In this document: piece by piece, positions 8,162-16,584 of the stretch | Numbering within the stretch: the stretch's first letter is position 1 | Layout: each line of letters opens with the position of its first letter | Source: Lachnospiraceae bacterium RM5 | GTDB lineage: Bacteria; Bacillota; Clostridia; Lachnospirales; Lachnospiraceae | DNA: 64,000 nt | Reading direction: 5' to 3' | NCBI GenBank assembly: GCA_900110975.1 | Contig: FOFK01000007.1 | Span: 62,001 to 126,000 of the forward strand | Position numbers and translations under genes: made by a program | The notes under the pieces: model-generated | The model's database searches: none | What the model saw: only the letters and a program-made list of their open reading frames with translations | Told to the model about the DNA's origin: nothing

Positions 8162-9058
8162 TTGAATAAACCAATTGTAACTGTAATAATACCAACATAT
8201 AAGAGAACAAAGTTTATTAAAAGGGCTGTGCAGTCGGTTTTAGACCAGACTTATGATAATATTGAAATATTGATTGTTGACGATAATATAAAGGATTCAA
8301 AAGAAAGCCAGTATATTAAAATAAATGTTGAAACTATGGATGACAGAATCAGGGTTATTAAAACAAAAGGTCAGATTGGTGGTGGAAAAGCCAGAAATAT
8401 GGGCGTTTTAAGATCTACAGGTTCATATATTGCATTTCTTGATGATGATGATGTTTTCCTTCCTGAAAAGATAGAAAAGCAGCTTGAGTTTATGATGAAG
8501 TATAATTATGATATGTCTATTCAGGATGTAGAATGGTATGATGAAAATGAAAAATTAGTTGAGCATAGAACTTTTGATTTTATTAAAAGTGATAAGCCGG
8601 AATATATGTTAAAACAGCATATATTACATTCTTTATGTCCAACAGCTATATATATGATTACAAAAGAAGCGTTTTTCAAAACAAAAGGTTTCGGGCAGAC
8701 AAGCATGGGACAGGATTTTAGATTTATGCTTTCATGTTGTACAAGGGGCTTAAGGATAGGCTATATGAAGGGTGCTTATGTACATCAGTACCTCCATTCC
8801 GGAGAAAGAATTTCTATTGGAAACAACAAAATTGAAGGCGAAAAAGCATTGTTCGCAATTAAGAGTAAGTACCTTAGTATGCTAAGCCCAAAAGAAAGAA
8901 AATATGTTAAATTCAGACACTTTGCAGTTCTAATGTTTACGTATATAAGAAGCAATCAGGCAGTAAAAGCAATTCCTTACGCTATAGCTGCATTTGTAAC
9001 TTCCCCAAGTGATACTCTTTTAGAATCAAAGAGATATTTTGGTGGAAGAATGAAGTGA
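8162..9058 (+). CDS. glycosyltransferase family 2
   Basis: The 298-residue GT-A fold enzyme would transfer a sugar from a nucleotide-sugar donor to a surface glycan or glycolipid. The N-terminus TVIIPTYKR, the first acidic motif LIVDDN and the DxD-like motif AFLDDDDVFLPEK are clear. There are no strong membrane helices, so it is probably a peripheral cytoplasmic protein. The likely start is TTG 8162 with AAAAGGAG seven bases upstream; an in-frame TTG at 8138 precedes that site. It stands alone, without other glycan genes, and its 3' end faces the convergent HAD gene across a repeat array. The acceptor cannot be told. Confidence 0.9.
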   Translation: MNKPIVTVIIPTYKRTKFIKRAVQSVLDQTYDNIEILIVDDNIKDSKESQYIKINVETMDDRIRVIKTKGQIGGGKARNMGVLRSTGSYIAFLDDDDVFLPEKIEKQLEFMMKYNYDMSIQDVEWYDENEKLVEHRTFDFIKSDKPEYMLKQHILHSLCPTAIYMITKEAFFKTKGFGQTSMGQDFRFMLSCCTRGLRIGYMKGAYVHQYLHSGERISIGNNKIEGEKALFAIKSKYLSMLSPKERKYVKFRHFAVLMFTYIRSNQAVKAIPYAIAAFVTSPSDTLLESKRYFGGRMK

Positions 9059-9079
9059 TTTGTAATTTCTTCATTCTAG

Positions 9080-9502
9080 TTAGTAGTTTGTTTTTGTGAA
9101 TTACTAGAATCTCGTGATTTTTTTGCTCTATCTAGTAGTTTATTTTTGGTGACTACTAGAATCTCGTGATTTTTTTGCTCTATCTAGTAGTTTATTTTTG
9201 GTGACTACTAGAATTTTGGAAGTTTTTCTGTCTATCTAGTAATTTATTCTTAGTGATTACTAGAAAGTTGGAAGTTTTTCTGTCTAGCTAGTAATTCAAT
9301 TTCGGTGACTACTAGAATCCTGGAAGTTTTTCTGTCTAGCTAGTAATTTATTCTCAGTGACTACTAGAATCTCGTGATTTTTTCTGTCTAGCTAGTAATT
9401 CAATTCTAGCGACTACTAGAATCCTGGGATTTTCTTCAAAATTCTAGTAATTCTTCTTCGGAGACTACTAGAATTTTTAACTTTTTTTCATCTTGCTAGT
9501 AA
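9080..9502. repeat. 52-bp palindromic repeat array 1
   Basis: About eight and a half units occur at an exact 52-bp period, with CTAGTAG/CTAGTAA cores starting at 9132, 9184, 9236, 9288, 9340, 9392, 9444 and 9496 (first, altered core at 9080). Each unit holds CTAGTAGT and its complement ACTACTAG separated by 12 bases, then a 24-bp T-rich linker. It fills the gap between the convergent glycosyltransferase and HAD genes. The plus strand is pyrimidine-rich. The reverse complement matches the array at 46537-47110. Linkers are near-identical in neighbouring units, unlike CRISPR spacers. Confidence 0.92.
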
Positions 9503-9503
9503 A

Positions 9504-10160
9504 TTAAAAGAGTGTTTTGATTTCTAGAAGAGAATCCAGACACGCATATAATTTTTTATTTAAAGTTTCATCCGGATCTGTAAGGTCCGGTACCATTATG
9601 ACATTACAGCCTGCCGAATAAGCGCTTTCAATTCCGTTTGGAGAATCTTCAACAGCAAAGGTTTCAGATGGAGGAAGGTTTAAATTCCTGCAGGCATATT
9701 CATATATATCTTTTGCAGGTTTTCCATATTTAACCATATCGGCGCAAATTATCTTATCAAAAGAATTTTCAAGAGAGATTTTTTTCAAATGTTTAATAGT
9801 TCTTTCATAGTCATTTGCAGTGGCAAGGGCAGTAAGAATATTATGGCTTTTAAGCCATATAAGAATTTCTTTTGCACCCTTTTTTAATGGAATACCATCT
9901 TTTTCAATCATTTTATTTATAAGTTCTTTTCTATAATTTCTGACTTTGTCATAATCAAAATCATCTCCATATAGGCTTTTGAATTTTTCAATAACAAAAG
10001 GTCTTCCAAGGGATCTGAAATCAAGGGCAAAATCATCGTCTGCCTTATATCCAAAATGTCTTAAAGCTTCAGGCCACGCTTTATAATAATATTTTTCTGT
10101 ATCTGTTATTGTTCCATCCAAATCAAAGATGACAGCTTTAATGTCTTTTTTGTTTTCCAA
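9504..10160 (-). CDS. HAD-superfamily phosphatase/phosphomutase, subfamily IA
   Basis: The 218-residue cytoplasmic HAD hydrolase resembles beta-phosphoglucomutase and phosphoglycolate phosphatase-like enzymes. Motif I is [11 protein letters not shown], motif II the Thr of TALATAND, motif III the Lys in [10 protein letters not shown], and motif [13 protein letters not shown]; a helical cap lies between motifs I and II. I place the start at TTG 10160 because AGGAGA lies eight bases upstream and the HAD fold begins immediately after it. The frame stays open further upstream, but there it only reads the Asn/Lys repeat tail of the preceding gene in another frame. It overlaps the radical SAM gene by 23 bases. 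The substrate is unknown. Confidence 0.88.
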   Translation of the reverse strand: MENKKDIKAVIFDLDGTITDTEKYYYKAWPEALRHFGYKADDDFALDFRSLGRPFVIEKFKSLYGDDFDYDKVRNYRKELINKMIEKDGIPLKKGAKEILIWLKSHNILTALATANDYERTIKHLKKISLENSFDKIICADMVKYGKPAKDIYEYACRNLNLPPSETFAVEDSPNGIESAYSAGCNVIMVPDLTDPDETLNKKLYACLDSLLEIKTLF

Positions 10161-12279
10161 AATTGCTTCTCCTGTTGTTGCTATTGTTACTGTTGTTGCT
10201 ATTATTTTTATTATTTTTATTGTTTTTATTGTTTTTATTATTTTTGTTATTCTTGTTATTCTTATTATTGCTATTAATATTGTTATCTTTATTTTTATTA
10301 TTGTGTCTCTGTTTTGCAGACGTTTTTTCTTTTCTTTTTTGTTTAATTGTATTTTTATTTGAATTGTCGGATGTTTTTGAGTTTCTGCCTGTGATTGAAT
10401 TGTTAGAAGCATTTGAGATTCTTCCTGTGATTGAATTGTTAGAAGCTTTTGAGTTTCTTTCTGTTGGTGAAGAATTTCCTGCCACAATTTTTCTTGGTTT
10501 TATCAGACATTTTTTATCAAAACCGATTAAATCTTTTCTGCCTGCCTTAAGTAAAGCTTCCTTAACAAGCTCATAATTATCAGGGTTTCTATATTGTATA
10601 AGAGCACGCTGCATAGCTTTTTCATGTGGGTTTGTTACTACATAAACTTTTTTTAGATTTCTTGGGTCGAGGCCTGTGTAGTACATAACCGTTGAAATTG
10701 TTGAAGGAGTAGGATAAAAATCCTGTACCTGTTCAGGCATATATCCTATATCTCTTATGTGTTCTGCAAGTTCAATTGCTGCATCAAGATCAGAACCGGG
10801 ATGTGAGGACATAAGATAAGGAACGAGATACTGGTCTTTTTTGATTTCCTTATTTATTTTCTCATATTTTTTTGCAAATTCCTTATATACAGCATTTTTG
10901 GGTTTGCCCATTTTGTCTAAAACTTTATCTGATACATGTTCCGGAGCGACCTTTAATTGTCCGCTTACATGGTATTTGCAGAGTTCCCTGAAAAATGAAT
11001 CATCTTTATCATTTATGAGATAATCAAATCTGATACCGGAACGGATAAATACTTTTTTTACACCATCAAGTTTTCTAAGACTCCTAAGTAAATCAAGATA
11101 ATCTTTGTGGTTGATTATAAGGTTTTTACAAGGTGTTGGGAAAAGACACTGCCTTTCTGTACACACACCATATTTTTCCTGTTTTTTGCATGCCTTATTA
11201 TAAAAGTTCGCGGTTGGTCCGCCAACATCATGAATATATCCTTTGAAGTCTTTATCTTTTATAATGGTTTTTGCCTCATTTATAAGGGATTCTTTGCTTC
11301 TTGAACTTATCATTCTTCCCTGGTGAAATGTAAGAGCGCAGAAACTGCATCCGCCATAACATCCTCTTGCACTGATTAAACTGAATTTAACTTCTGATAT
11401 TGCAGGAATTCCCCCCGCTTTTTCATATGAAGGATGGTAAGTTCTCTGGTATGGTAGGGAATATACATCATCCATTTCCTGCCTTGTAAGTGGCATGGAT
11501 GGAGGATTTTGTACAATGTACTGCTTATTTGGATATGCCTCTACCAAAGGTTTTGCAGAATATGGGTCTGTGTTTACATATTGTCTGTAAAAACTTTTGG
11601 CATAATTTACTTTATCATTTTTAAGTGATTCAAAATCAGGTAAAAGTTCATAATCGCTTACAAAGGATAAATCACTTGTTTTAAATACCGTGCCTTTTAT
11701 ATATGTTATGGCAGACACAGGTATGCCACTATTTAATGCTTCTGCAATTTCAATAATGGAATGCTCGCCCATGCCATACATAAGAAGGTCGGCGCCTGAA
11801 TCCATAAGGATTGAGCGTTTTAATTTGTTAGACCAATAGTCGTAATGGGCAAGTCTTCTAAGGCTTGCTTCGATACCACCGATGAGAATAGGTGTATTTT
11901 TATATGTATGTCTGATTAGATTGCAATATACAATTGTTGCATAGTCAGGGCGTTTACCCATAATACCACCGGGAGAATAGTTATCTGTTTTACGCCTTTT
12001 CTTTGAAACTGTATAGTGGTTAACCATGGAGTCCATGTTTCCGGCAGAAACTAAAAAAGCAAGGCGTGGTTCGCCAAATTCTGTGATACTTTTATCATCT
12101 TTCCAGTCGGGCTGGGGAATAATTCCAACACTATATCCATAGCTTTCAAGTAATCTGCTTATAATTGCGGTACCAAAAGAAGGATGATCAACATATGCAT
12201 CACCCGATATATATACAAAATCTAATTGCTCATTTTTATCTTTAAGTTCTTCTTTTTTTATTGGTAAAAATCCTGACAT
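10138..12279 (-). CDS. YgiQ-family radical SAM protein with repeat tail
   Basis: The 713-residue protein matches the YgiQ/UPF0313 family: the N-terminal segment with GFLPI and DHPSFG, and the radical SAM cluster motif [10 protein letters not shown] that binds a 4Fe-4S cluster and S-adenosylmethionine. The reaction of this family is not established. The core ends near residue 600; the last 110 or so residues are simple Ser/Asn/Lys sequence, first as SNNSITGR-like repeats and then as a run of Lys-Asn-Asn triplets (about residues 665-700). ATG 12279 is preferred because AGGTG lies six bases upstream; GTG 12288 falls inside that site. The tail overlaps the start of the HAD gene. Confidence 0.9.
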   Translation of the reverse strand: MSGFLPIKKEELKDKNEQLDFVYISGDAYVDHPSFGTAIISRLLESYGYSVGIIPQPDWKDDKSITEFGEPRLAFLVSAGNMDSMVNHYTVSKKRRKTDNYSPGGIMGKRPDYATIVYCNLIRHTYKNTPILIGGIEASLRRLAHYDYWSNKLKRSILMDSGADLLMYGMGEHSIIEIAEALNSGIPVSAITYIKGTVFKTSDLSFVSDYELLPDFESLKNDKVNYAKSFYRQYVNTDPYSAKPLVEAYPNKQYIVQNPPSMPLTRQEMDDVYSLPYQRTYHPSYEKAGGIPAISEVKFSLISARGCYGGCSFCALTFHQGRMISSRSKESLINEAKTIIKDKDFKGYIHDVGGPTANFYNKACKKQEKYGVCTERQCLFPTPCKNLIINHKDYLDLLRSLRKLDGVKKVFIRSGIRFDYLINDKDDSFFRELCKYHVSGQLKVAPEHVSDKVLDKMGKPKNAVYKEFAKKYEKINKEIKKDQYLVPYLMSSHPGSDLDAAIELAEHIRDIGYMPEQVQDFYPTPSTISTVMYYTGLDPRNLKKVYVVTNPHEKAMQRALIQYRNPDNYELVKEALLKAGRKDLIGFDKKCLIKPRKIVAGNSSPTERNSKASNNSITGRISNASNNSITGRNSKTSDNSNKNTIKQKRKEKTSAKQRHNNKNKDNNINSNNKNNKNNKNNKNNKNNKNNKNNSNNSNNSNNRRSNFGKQKRH
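10176..10310. repeat. low-complexity microsatellite encoding Asn/Lys repeats
   Basis: This stretch is built from TTATT/TTTTTATT-like units, about 9 bp long in the (KNN)n part and 3-6 bp elsewhere. On the minus strand it encodes the Lys-Asn-Asn and Asn-Asn-Ser tail of the radical SAM protein. Any plus-strand frame gives only Leu/Ile/Val-rich nonsense. Confidence 0.85.
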
Positions 12280-12639
12280 AACATACACCTGTTAATTTTT
12301 TAAAATATTTCCTGATTGAATCTCATTGAATTATATTAAATTACATTCAGTTTACTATATAAGAGAAATTAATGCTAGTGTATCGGTCTAGTTATTTAAT
12401 AACCACTATATAAGTTGCATATAAGATATAAATCCATCTAAAACGGGGTAGTGGTGCAAATAAGATGGAATTTATTTAAAGCTTGAAATTTCAAAGCAAG
12501 AATGTCTCAATAATAGTACATTTCTCAACAATAGTATATTTTTAATTAATAACAAAAACAGGACCGAAACTTAATGATTACAAATCATGAGTATCAGCCC
12601 TGTTTCAAACGATTCAGGCACATAGCCATTATAGCTTTT
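12280..12639. other. 360-bp intergenic region
   Basis: The region separates the radical SAM gene and the small membrane protein gene, both on the minus strand. It contains the terminator of the upstream gene (12555-12605), two 18-bp tandem repeats (12505-12522 and 12523-12540, built on TCTCAAxAATAGTAxATT) and a 17-bp near-palindrome GCTTGAAATTTCAAAGC at 12480-12496. A TATAAT-like box near 12330 on the minus strand could serve the radical SAM gene, but no good -35 box is seen. No coding sequence is supported. Confidence 0.6.
12555..12605 (-). terminator. terminator of small membrane protein gene
   Basis: On the minus strand AAACAGG (from 12605) pairs with CCTGTTTT ending at 12555 and runs into T residues. 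An inner hairpin ATGATT/AATCAT (12574-12588) sits inside the loop. It lies 35 bases past the stop of the gene at 12640-13014. Confidence 0.65.
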
Positions 12640-13014
12640 TTATTTTTTCTTTAATACGATATCTTCGCCTAAGAAATCATCGCCGTCGATTGTAAGTGTT
12701 TTGTTTTTCTTATCATACTTAACTTCGCTTACATCTCCGTCAACTTCCATCTGTAAAGTATCGCCTTTCCATTTAGCTTTGAATTTCTGTGTTTCGCCTT
12801 CATCACCGATCTTGTAAGAAAATGTTCCTTTGCTACCATTTACTTTGATAGTAAGTGTTACTTTCTGTCCATAAAAATCCTGTGATGCTGTATATGTTCC
12901 GTCTTTGCTATTGAAAACAAAAACAAGAAGTAATACAACAACAGCAGCGATTACAACAACGCCGGCACAGATCCCGATAATGAGACCAGTTTTCTTTTTG
13001 TTATTCTCTTCCAT
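12640..13014 (-). CDS. small membrane-anchored protein of unknown function
   Basis: The 124-residue protein has a charged start (MEENNKKKTG), one hydrophobic helix (about residues 10-33) and an outer domain of about 90 residues rich in beta-strand-like segments (DGTYTASQDFYGQKVTLTIK, KGDTLQMEVDGDVSEVKYD). The pattern suggests a small beta-barrel or sandwich facing outward, resembling lipocalin-like domains often found as single-pass proteins in Firmicutes. AGGAGG lies seven bases before the ATG. It is transcribed divergently from the flavoprotein gene and is monocistronic, with its own terminator. No function can be assigned. Confidence 0.75.
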   Translation of the reverse strand: MEENNKKKTGLIIGICAGVVVIAAVVVLLLVFVFNSKDGTYTASQDFYGQKVTLTIKVNGSKGTFSYKIGDEGETQKFKAKWKGDTLQMEVDGDVSEVKYDKKNKTLTIDGDDFLGEDIVLKKK

Positions 13015-13205
13015 AAAGACCTCCTATAAATTAAAATAAAATAACAGGCTTATGACTTTTTGGTTATATTAAAATATAAGGAAAACTGTCATAAGCCATA
13101 ATAATTTTACCATTTTTCAGGTTTTATGTAAAGAAAATATATAGTCGATTAAAGATGTTTAATGTATTATAAAAATAAACAAATATTATACAAGGAGAAG
13201 GCGTT
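13015..13205. promoter_or_regulatory. divergent intergenic region with 10-bp inverted repeat
   Basis: GGCTTATGAC (13047-13056) and its exact complement GTCATAAGCC (13088-13097) lie between two divergent genes. On the minus strand the repeat overlaps a candidate promoter, ATGACA then 18 bp then TATAAC, for the small membrane protein. It could be an operator or a transcribed hairpin; the inverted repeat itself is certain, its role is not. Confidence 0.5.
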
Positions 13206-14147
13206 ATGGAAAGATTTGATGTTATTATAATTGGCAATGGTCCTGCGGGTTTATCAGCTGCAATTACTTTGAAGATTAGAAATAAAAATATTTTGGTTCT
13301 TGGAAATGGTGAGGTTAGTATTAAAGTTTCAAAAGCCCATGAAATAAATAATTATCTTGGAATTAAAGCGGTTTCGGGAAAAGATTTGGCAGAGAAGTTT
13401 TTGAGTCATGCAAAAAAGATGGGTGTTCAGATTTTGGATGAAAGAATAAGTGCTGTTTATAAAATGGGAGATTATTATTCTTTACAGGGAAAGTCTGGGG
13501 AAATGTATGAATCAAAGGCTGTCATAATTGCGACGGGTGTTGATTTTGGAAAGCCTTATGCCGGTGAAGAAGAATTTTTAGGAAGGGGAGTAAGTTATTG
13601 TGCAACCTGCGATGCACCTTTGTATAAAGGGAAAAAGGTTGTGATTATTGGTGCTACAAAGAAAGAAGAAGGGGAAGCTGTATTTATGAGTGAAGTTGCG
13701 GGAGAAGTAATTTACATTCCTCTTTATGAAGGCGAAGTTTCCTTTGGTGATGTTAATGGTGACAATCCGAATGATATTAAAGATGACAATTTAGATGATA
13801 TAAAGGGCGACAATCTGGAAAATAAAATAAAAGTTGTTAGGGACAAAGTTGTTGCTATTGAAGGGAAGTTTAAAGCTGACACTCTTGTTCTTGAAAATGA
13901 AAAAATTAATGCAGATGGATTTTTTATTTTAAGAGACAGTATTAATGCGAAAAATCTTGTGCCGGGCCTTGTGATGGATGGAAATCACATTAAGGTGAAC
14001 AGGCTTATGGAAACAAATCTTAAAGGTTTATTTGCCTGTGGTGATATAGTAGGAGTGCCATATCAATATATAAAGGCAGCAGGTGAGGGGAATATTTCGG
14101 CTATATCTGCAGCAAAATATCTGGATGAGTTGAATAAAATGAATTGA
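13206..14147 (+). CDS. thioredoxin-reductase-like flavoprotein lacking clear NADPH motifs
   Basis: The 313-residue protein has the FAD-binding motif GNGPAGLSAA at residues 10-19, the redox-active CATC (Cys132, Cys135) and the C-terminal FAD motif GLFACGDIVG, the layout of low-molecular-weight thioredoxin reductases. The NADPH-domain glycine motif reads VVIIGATKKEEGEA, and the usual HRR-type phosphate-binding segment is replaced by YIPLYEG. It may therefore use another donor, as the ferredoxin-dependent flavin thioredoxin reductases of clostridia do. Residues about 185-208 are an inserted tandem repeat of an eight-residue unit (GDNPNDIK, DDNLDDIK). It is preceded by AGGAGAAGG. No thioredoxin gene is adjacent. 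Confidence 0.82.
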   Translation: MERFDVIIIGNGPAGLSAAITLKIRNKNILVLGNGEVSIKVSKAHEINNYLGIKAVSGKDLAEKFLSHAKKMGVQILDERISAVYKMGDYYSLQGKSGEMYESKAVIIATGVDFGKPYAGEEEFLGRGVSYCATCDAPLYKGKKVVIIGATKKEEGEAVFMSEVAGEVIYIPLYEGEVSFGDVNGDNPNDIKDDNLDDIKGDNLENKIKVVRDKVVAIEGKFKADTLVLENEKINADGFFILRDSINAKNLVPGLVMDGNHIKVNRLMETNLKGLFACGDIVGVPYQYIKAAGEGNISAISAAKYLDELNKMN

Positions 14148-14179
14148 ATAAAAAAATAATAATTTACTTGTTTTAGTTG

Positions 14180-14222
14180 TTGACAGATAATAAACACAAT
14201 GTTAAAATGAGAATCGTTTTCA
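14180..14222 (+). promoter_or_regulatory. promoter with Fur-family operator
   Basis: TTGACA (14180-14185), 17 bp, and TAAAAT (14203-14208) form a near-consensus promoter. The imperfect 7-1-7 inverted repeat TGAGAATCGTTTTCA (14208-14222) covers the end of the -10 box and the likely start point, and resembles a Fur/Zur/PerR box. The Fur-family gene begins 55 bases further on, so metal-dependent autorepression of the regulator and importer genes is the natural inference. Confidence 0.75.
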
Positions 14223-14276
14223 AATTTGAAAAATGAGGAGGGAGAATTCTGTCCTTTTGTGGATGGATAAAGTCGT

Positions 14277-14711
14277 ATGGATTCAAAATCTAAGTATAAA
14301 ACAAAGCAGCGCACTTTGCTTTTGGAATATTTTGAAAATCTTGAAAAAGATCATGTTACTGCAGCTGATGTATATTTATATTTCAAGGAAAATGATATTA
14401 AAATTGGTCAGGCAACTGTATACAGACAGTTAGAGCAGATGGTTGATGAGGGTATTTTAAATAAATACACTATTGATGCCAATACACCTGCATGTTTTGA
14501 ATATATAGAAAAAGCCAAATGCCATGATGATATCTGTTTTCATTCTAAGTGTGAAAAATGTGGTAAACTTATGCATTTACATTGCGATGAATTAAAAGAA
14601 ATAAAGAAGCATCTTGAGAAGAAACATGGATTTTTCCTTAATACACAAAGAACAGTTTTTTATGGAGTATGTGAAGAGTGCAGTGAGAAAAATTTTAATG
14701 AAAAATGTTAA
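14277..14711 (+). CDS. Fur-family metal-responsive repressor (Zur-like by context)
   Basis: The 144-residue protein has an N-terminal winged helix with the recognition segment GQATVYRQLEQM and a C-terminal dimerisation domain with metal-site residues: the His/Cys cluster around CHDDICFHSKCEKC and the final CEEC pair, a structural zinc Cys4 site. Its placement directly upstream of a zinc-type ABC importer suggests zinc sensing. The start is ATG 14277, the first in-frame start after a stop; the strong GAGGAGGGAG sits 33 bases upstream and seems instead to serve a very short leader frame, so initiation here may be weak or coupled. Fur or PerR specificity cannot be excluded. Confidence 0.88.
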   Translation: MDSKSKYKTKQRTLLLEYFENLEKDHVTAADVYLYFKENDIKIGQATVYRQLEQMVDEGILNKYTIDANTPACFEYIEKAKCHDDICFHSKCEKCGKLMHLHCDELKEIKKHLEKKHGFFLNTQRTVFYGVCEECSEKNFNEKC

Positions 14712-14791
14712 AATTTATTGTGACTGATACAGAGATATAATTAAATGGGTTTATATGCATAAATCACTTGTGACAAAAAAGGAGTTTGAAA

Positions 14792-15775
14792 ATGATAAAA
14801 AAAATAATAGGGACCGTGCTTATATGTACGCTTTTAATAGGATGTTTAAGCGGATGTAGTGCACCTGAAAAATTAAAAAAATTAAATAGTGATAAAATAC
14901 AGGTTGTAACTACTATTTTTCCTGAATATGACTGGGTAAAAAATGTTTTAGGAGAAAATAAGGATAATATAGACCTTACGCTACTTCTTGATAATGGTGT
15001 AGATCTTCACAGTTACCAGCCAACAACGGATGATATATTAAAAATTTCAACATGCGATATGCTCATTTATGTTGGAGGAGAATCTGACGGATGGGTTGAA
15101 GATGCTATAAAAACAGCTGAAAATAAGGATATGATAGTTATTAATCTTTTAGATACGCTTGGAGATAAAGTTAAAGAAGAAGAGATAGTTGAAGGTATGG
15201 AATCTGAGGATGAAGAAGCAGAAGAAGCAGAAGAAATAGAAAATGATGAGCATGTATGGTTGTCGCTTAAAAATGCTGAAGTTATAGTTGATGAAATTAC
15301 AGATGGTTTATGTAAGCTTGATGAAAAAAACAAAGACAGCTATACAAAGAATGCTGAAGAATATAAAAATAGCTTAGCTGGGCTTGATAAGAAATTTGAG
15401 GAAAATATTAAGGAAAGCACTAATGATACAATTTTAGTTGCAGACAGATTTCCTTTCAGATATCTTGTGGATGATTATAATATTAAGTATTATGCTGCAT
15501 TTGCGGGATGTATGGCAGAAACAGAAGCAAGCTTTGAAACAATTACATTTCTTGCAAATAAGATAGATGAGCTTAAGCTTGAGAATATTTTTATAATTGA
15601 TGGAAGTGATGGTAAAATCGCTGATACGGTTATAAAAAATTCAGGCAGGAAAGATGTGACAGTATTAGAACTTAATTCAATGCAGTCTGTTACAAATAAG
15701 GATATAAGTAATGGTATGGATTATTTGTCCATAATGGAATATAATTTATCAGTACTTGAAGAAGCATTGAAATAA
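14792..15775 (+). CDS. znuA: metal ABC transporter substrate-binding lipoprotein
   Basis: The 327-residue protein has a lipoprotein signal peptide (lipobox LSGC after a hydrophobic stretch) and the cluster A-I fold of zinc/manganese binding proteins. Likely metal ligands are His in DLHSYQP, His in DEHVWLS and acidic residues in ADRFPFRYL and IIDGSDG; the third position, His in classical ZnuA, is Asp here, as I recall for a clostridial subfamily. The mobile loop before DEHVWLS, usually His-rich, is instead strongly acidic (about residues 124-149). ATG 14792 has AAAGGAG seven bases upstream. It captures metal outside the membrane for the two genes that follow. Zinc is favoured over manganese by context only. 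Confidence 0.88.
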   Translation: MIKKIIGTVLICTLLIGCLSGCSAPEKLKKLNSDKIQVVTTIFPEYDWVKNVLGENKDNIDLTLLLDNGVDLHSYQPTTDDILKISTCDMLIYVGGESDGWVEDAIKTAENKDMIVINLLDTLGDKVKEEEIVEGMESEDEEAEEAEEIENDEHVWLSLKNAEVIVDEITDGLCKLDEKNKDSYTKNAEEYKNSLAGLDKKFEENIKESTNDTILVADRFPFRYLVDDYNIKYYAAFAGCMAETEASFETITFLANKIDELKLENIFIIDGSDGKIADTVIKNSGRKDVTVLELNSMQSVTNKDISNGMDYLSIMEYNLSVLEEALK

Positions 15776-15870
15776 TAATTATTTAATAAAGCTTATAATA
15801 ATTTTTTTAATTTATAATAAAGTTTAGCAGACACAGGAAAGTTAATAATGTAGTTGTAATGGAGGATAAT

Positions 15871-16584
15871 ATGTCATTACTTGAACTTAAGGATGTATCT
15901 TTGGGATACGATTCACAGATAGTAGTGGAAAATTTAAATTTTAAAGTAAATAAAGGAGATTACCTTTGCATAGTTGGAGAAAATGGTTCCGGAAAGACTA
16001 CGCTTATGAAAACTCTTTTAAAATTAACTCCTCCATTGGCAGGAGTGATAATCAGGGATGATGATTTGAAAAAAGGAGAAATAGGTTATCTTCCACAGCA
16101 GACCCTTGTACAAAAAGATTTTCCTGCATCTGTAAAAGAAATTGTATTATCAGGATGCCAGGGTGGAAAGAAATTCAAGCCTTTTTATACAAAAGAAGAT
16201 AAGAAAAATGCAGAAAAAAATATGAAAAGAATGGATATTTTAGATTTGCAAAATGAATGCTATAAGGATCTCTCGGGAGGCCAGAAACAAAGAGTTTTGC
16301 TTGCAAGAGCATTATGCGCAACCAAGTCTATTCTTTTGCTTGACGAGCCTGTTTCGGGGCTTGATCCTATGGTTACAATGGGAATGTATGAACTTATAGC
16401 GAAATTAAATAAAGAAGGTCTTACGGTTATTATGATTTCTCATGATATTTCTGCTTCTGTAAAATATGCCAGTCATATTCTGCATATTAGCAAAAAAATA
16501 TTTTTTGGAACAAAAGAAGAATATATACAGAGTGATATTGGGAAATTCTTTTTAATGAGTGAGGGAGGCAAAGAAAATGCTTGA
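15871..16584 (+). CDS. znuC: metal ABC transporter ATP-binding protein
   Basis: The 237-residue ATPase has Walker A GENGSGKTT, signature LSGGQKQRV, Walker B ILLLDEPVSGLDP and the switch His in MISHD, with the short length typical of ZnuC/MntB-type importers. It would drive uptake of the metal delivered by the lipoprotein. ATG 15871 is chosen because GGAGG sits five bases before it; ATG 15859 would overlap that site. The 3' end overlaps the permease start by eight bases. Confidence 0.93.
   Translation: MSLLELKDVSLGYDSQIVVENLNFKVNKGDYLCIVGENGSGKTTLMKTLLKLTPPLAGVIIRDDDLKKGEIGYLPQQTLVQKDFPASVKEIVLSGCQGGKKFKPFYTKEDKKNAEKNMKRMDILDLQNECYKDLSGGQKQRVLLARALCATKSILLLDEPVSGLDPMVTMGMYELIAKLNKEGLTVIMISHDISASVKYASHILHISKKIFFGTKEEYIQSDIGKFFLMSEGGKENA

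Noticed and set aside
9080-9502. CRISPR array
   Set aside because: The period is regular, but linkers are near-copies of each other rather than unique spacers, the repeated core is very short and palindromic, and no cas gene is nearby. The same holds for 46537-47110.
10161-10487. N-terminal extension of the HAD protein
   Set aside because: The frame is open, but it merely reads the repeat tail of the preceding gene in another frame; a TTG with a good ribosome site lies exactly at the start of the HAD fold.
10163-10576. Leu/Phe-rich plus-strand open frame
   Set aside because: It is only the antisense reading of the Asn/Lys microsatellite and the radical SAM gene; it has no ribosome site and no family pattern.
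14233-14433. Coding frame starting at the strong AGGAGGG before the Fur-family gene
   Set aside because: It overlaps the regulator gene in another frame and gives no recognisable protein; the metal-site and winged-helix motifs are all in the frame starting at 14277.
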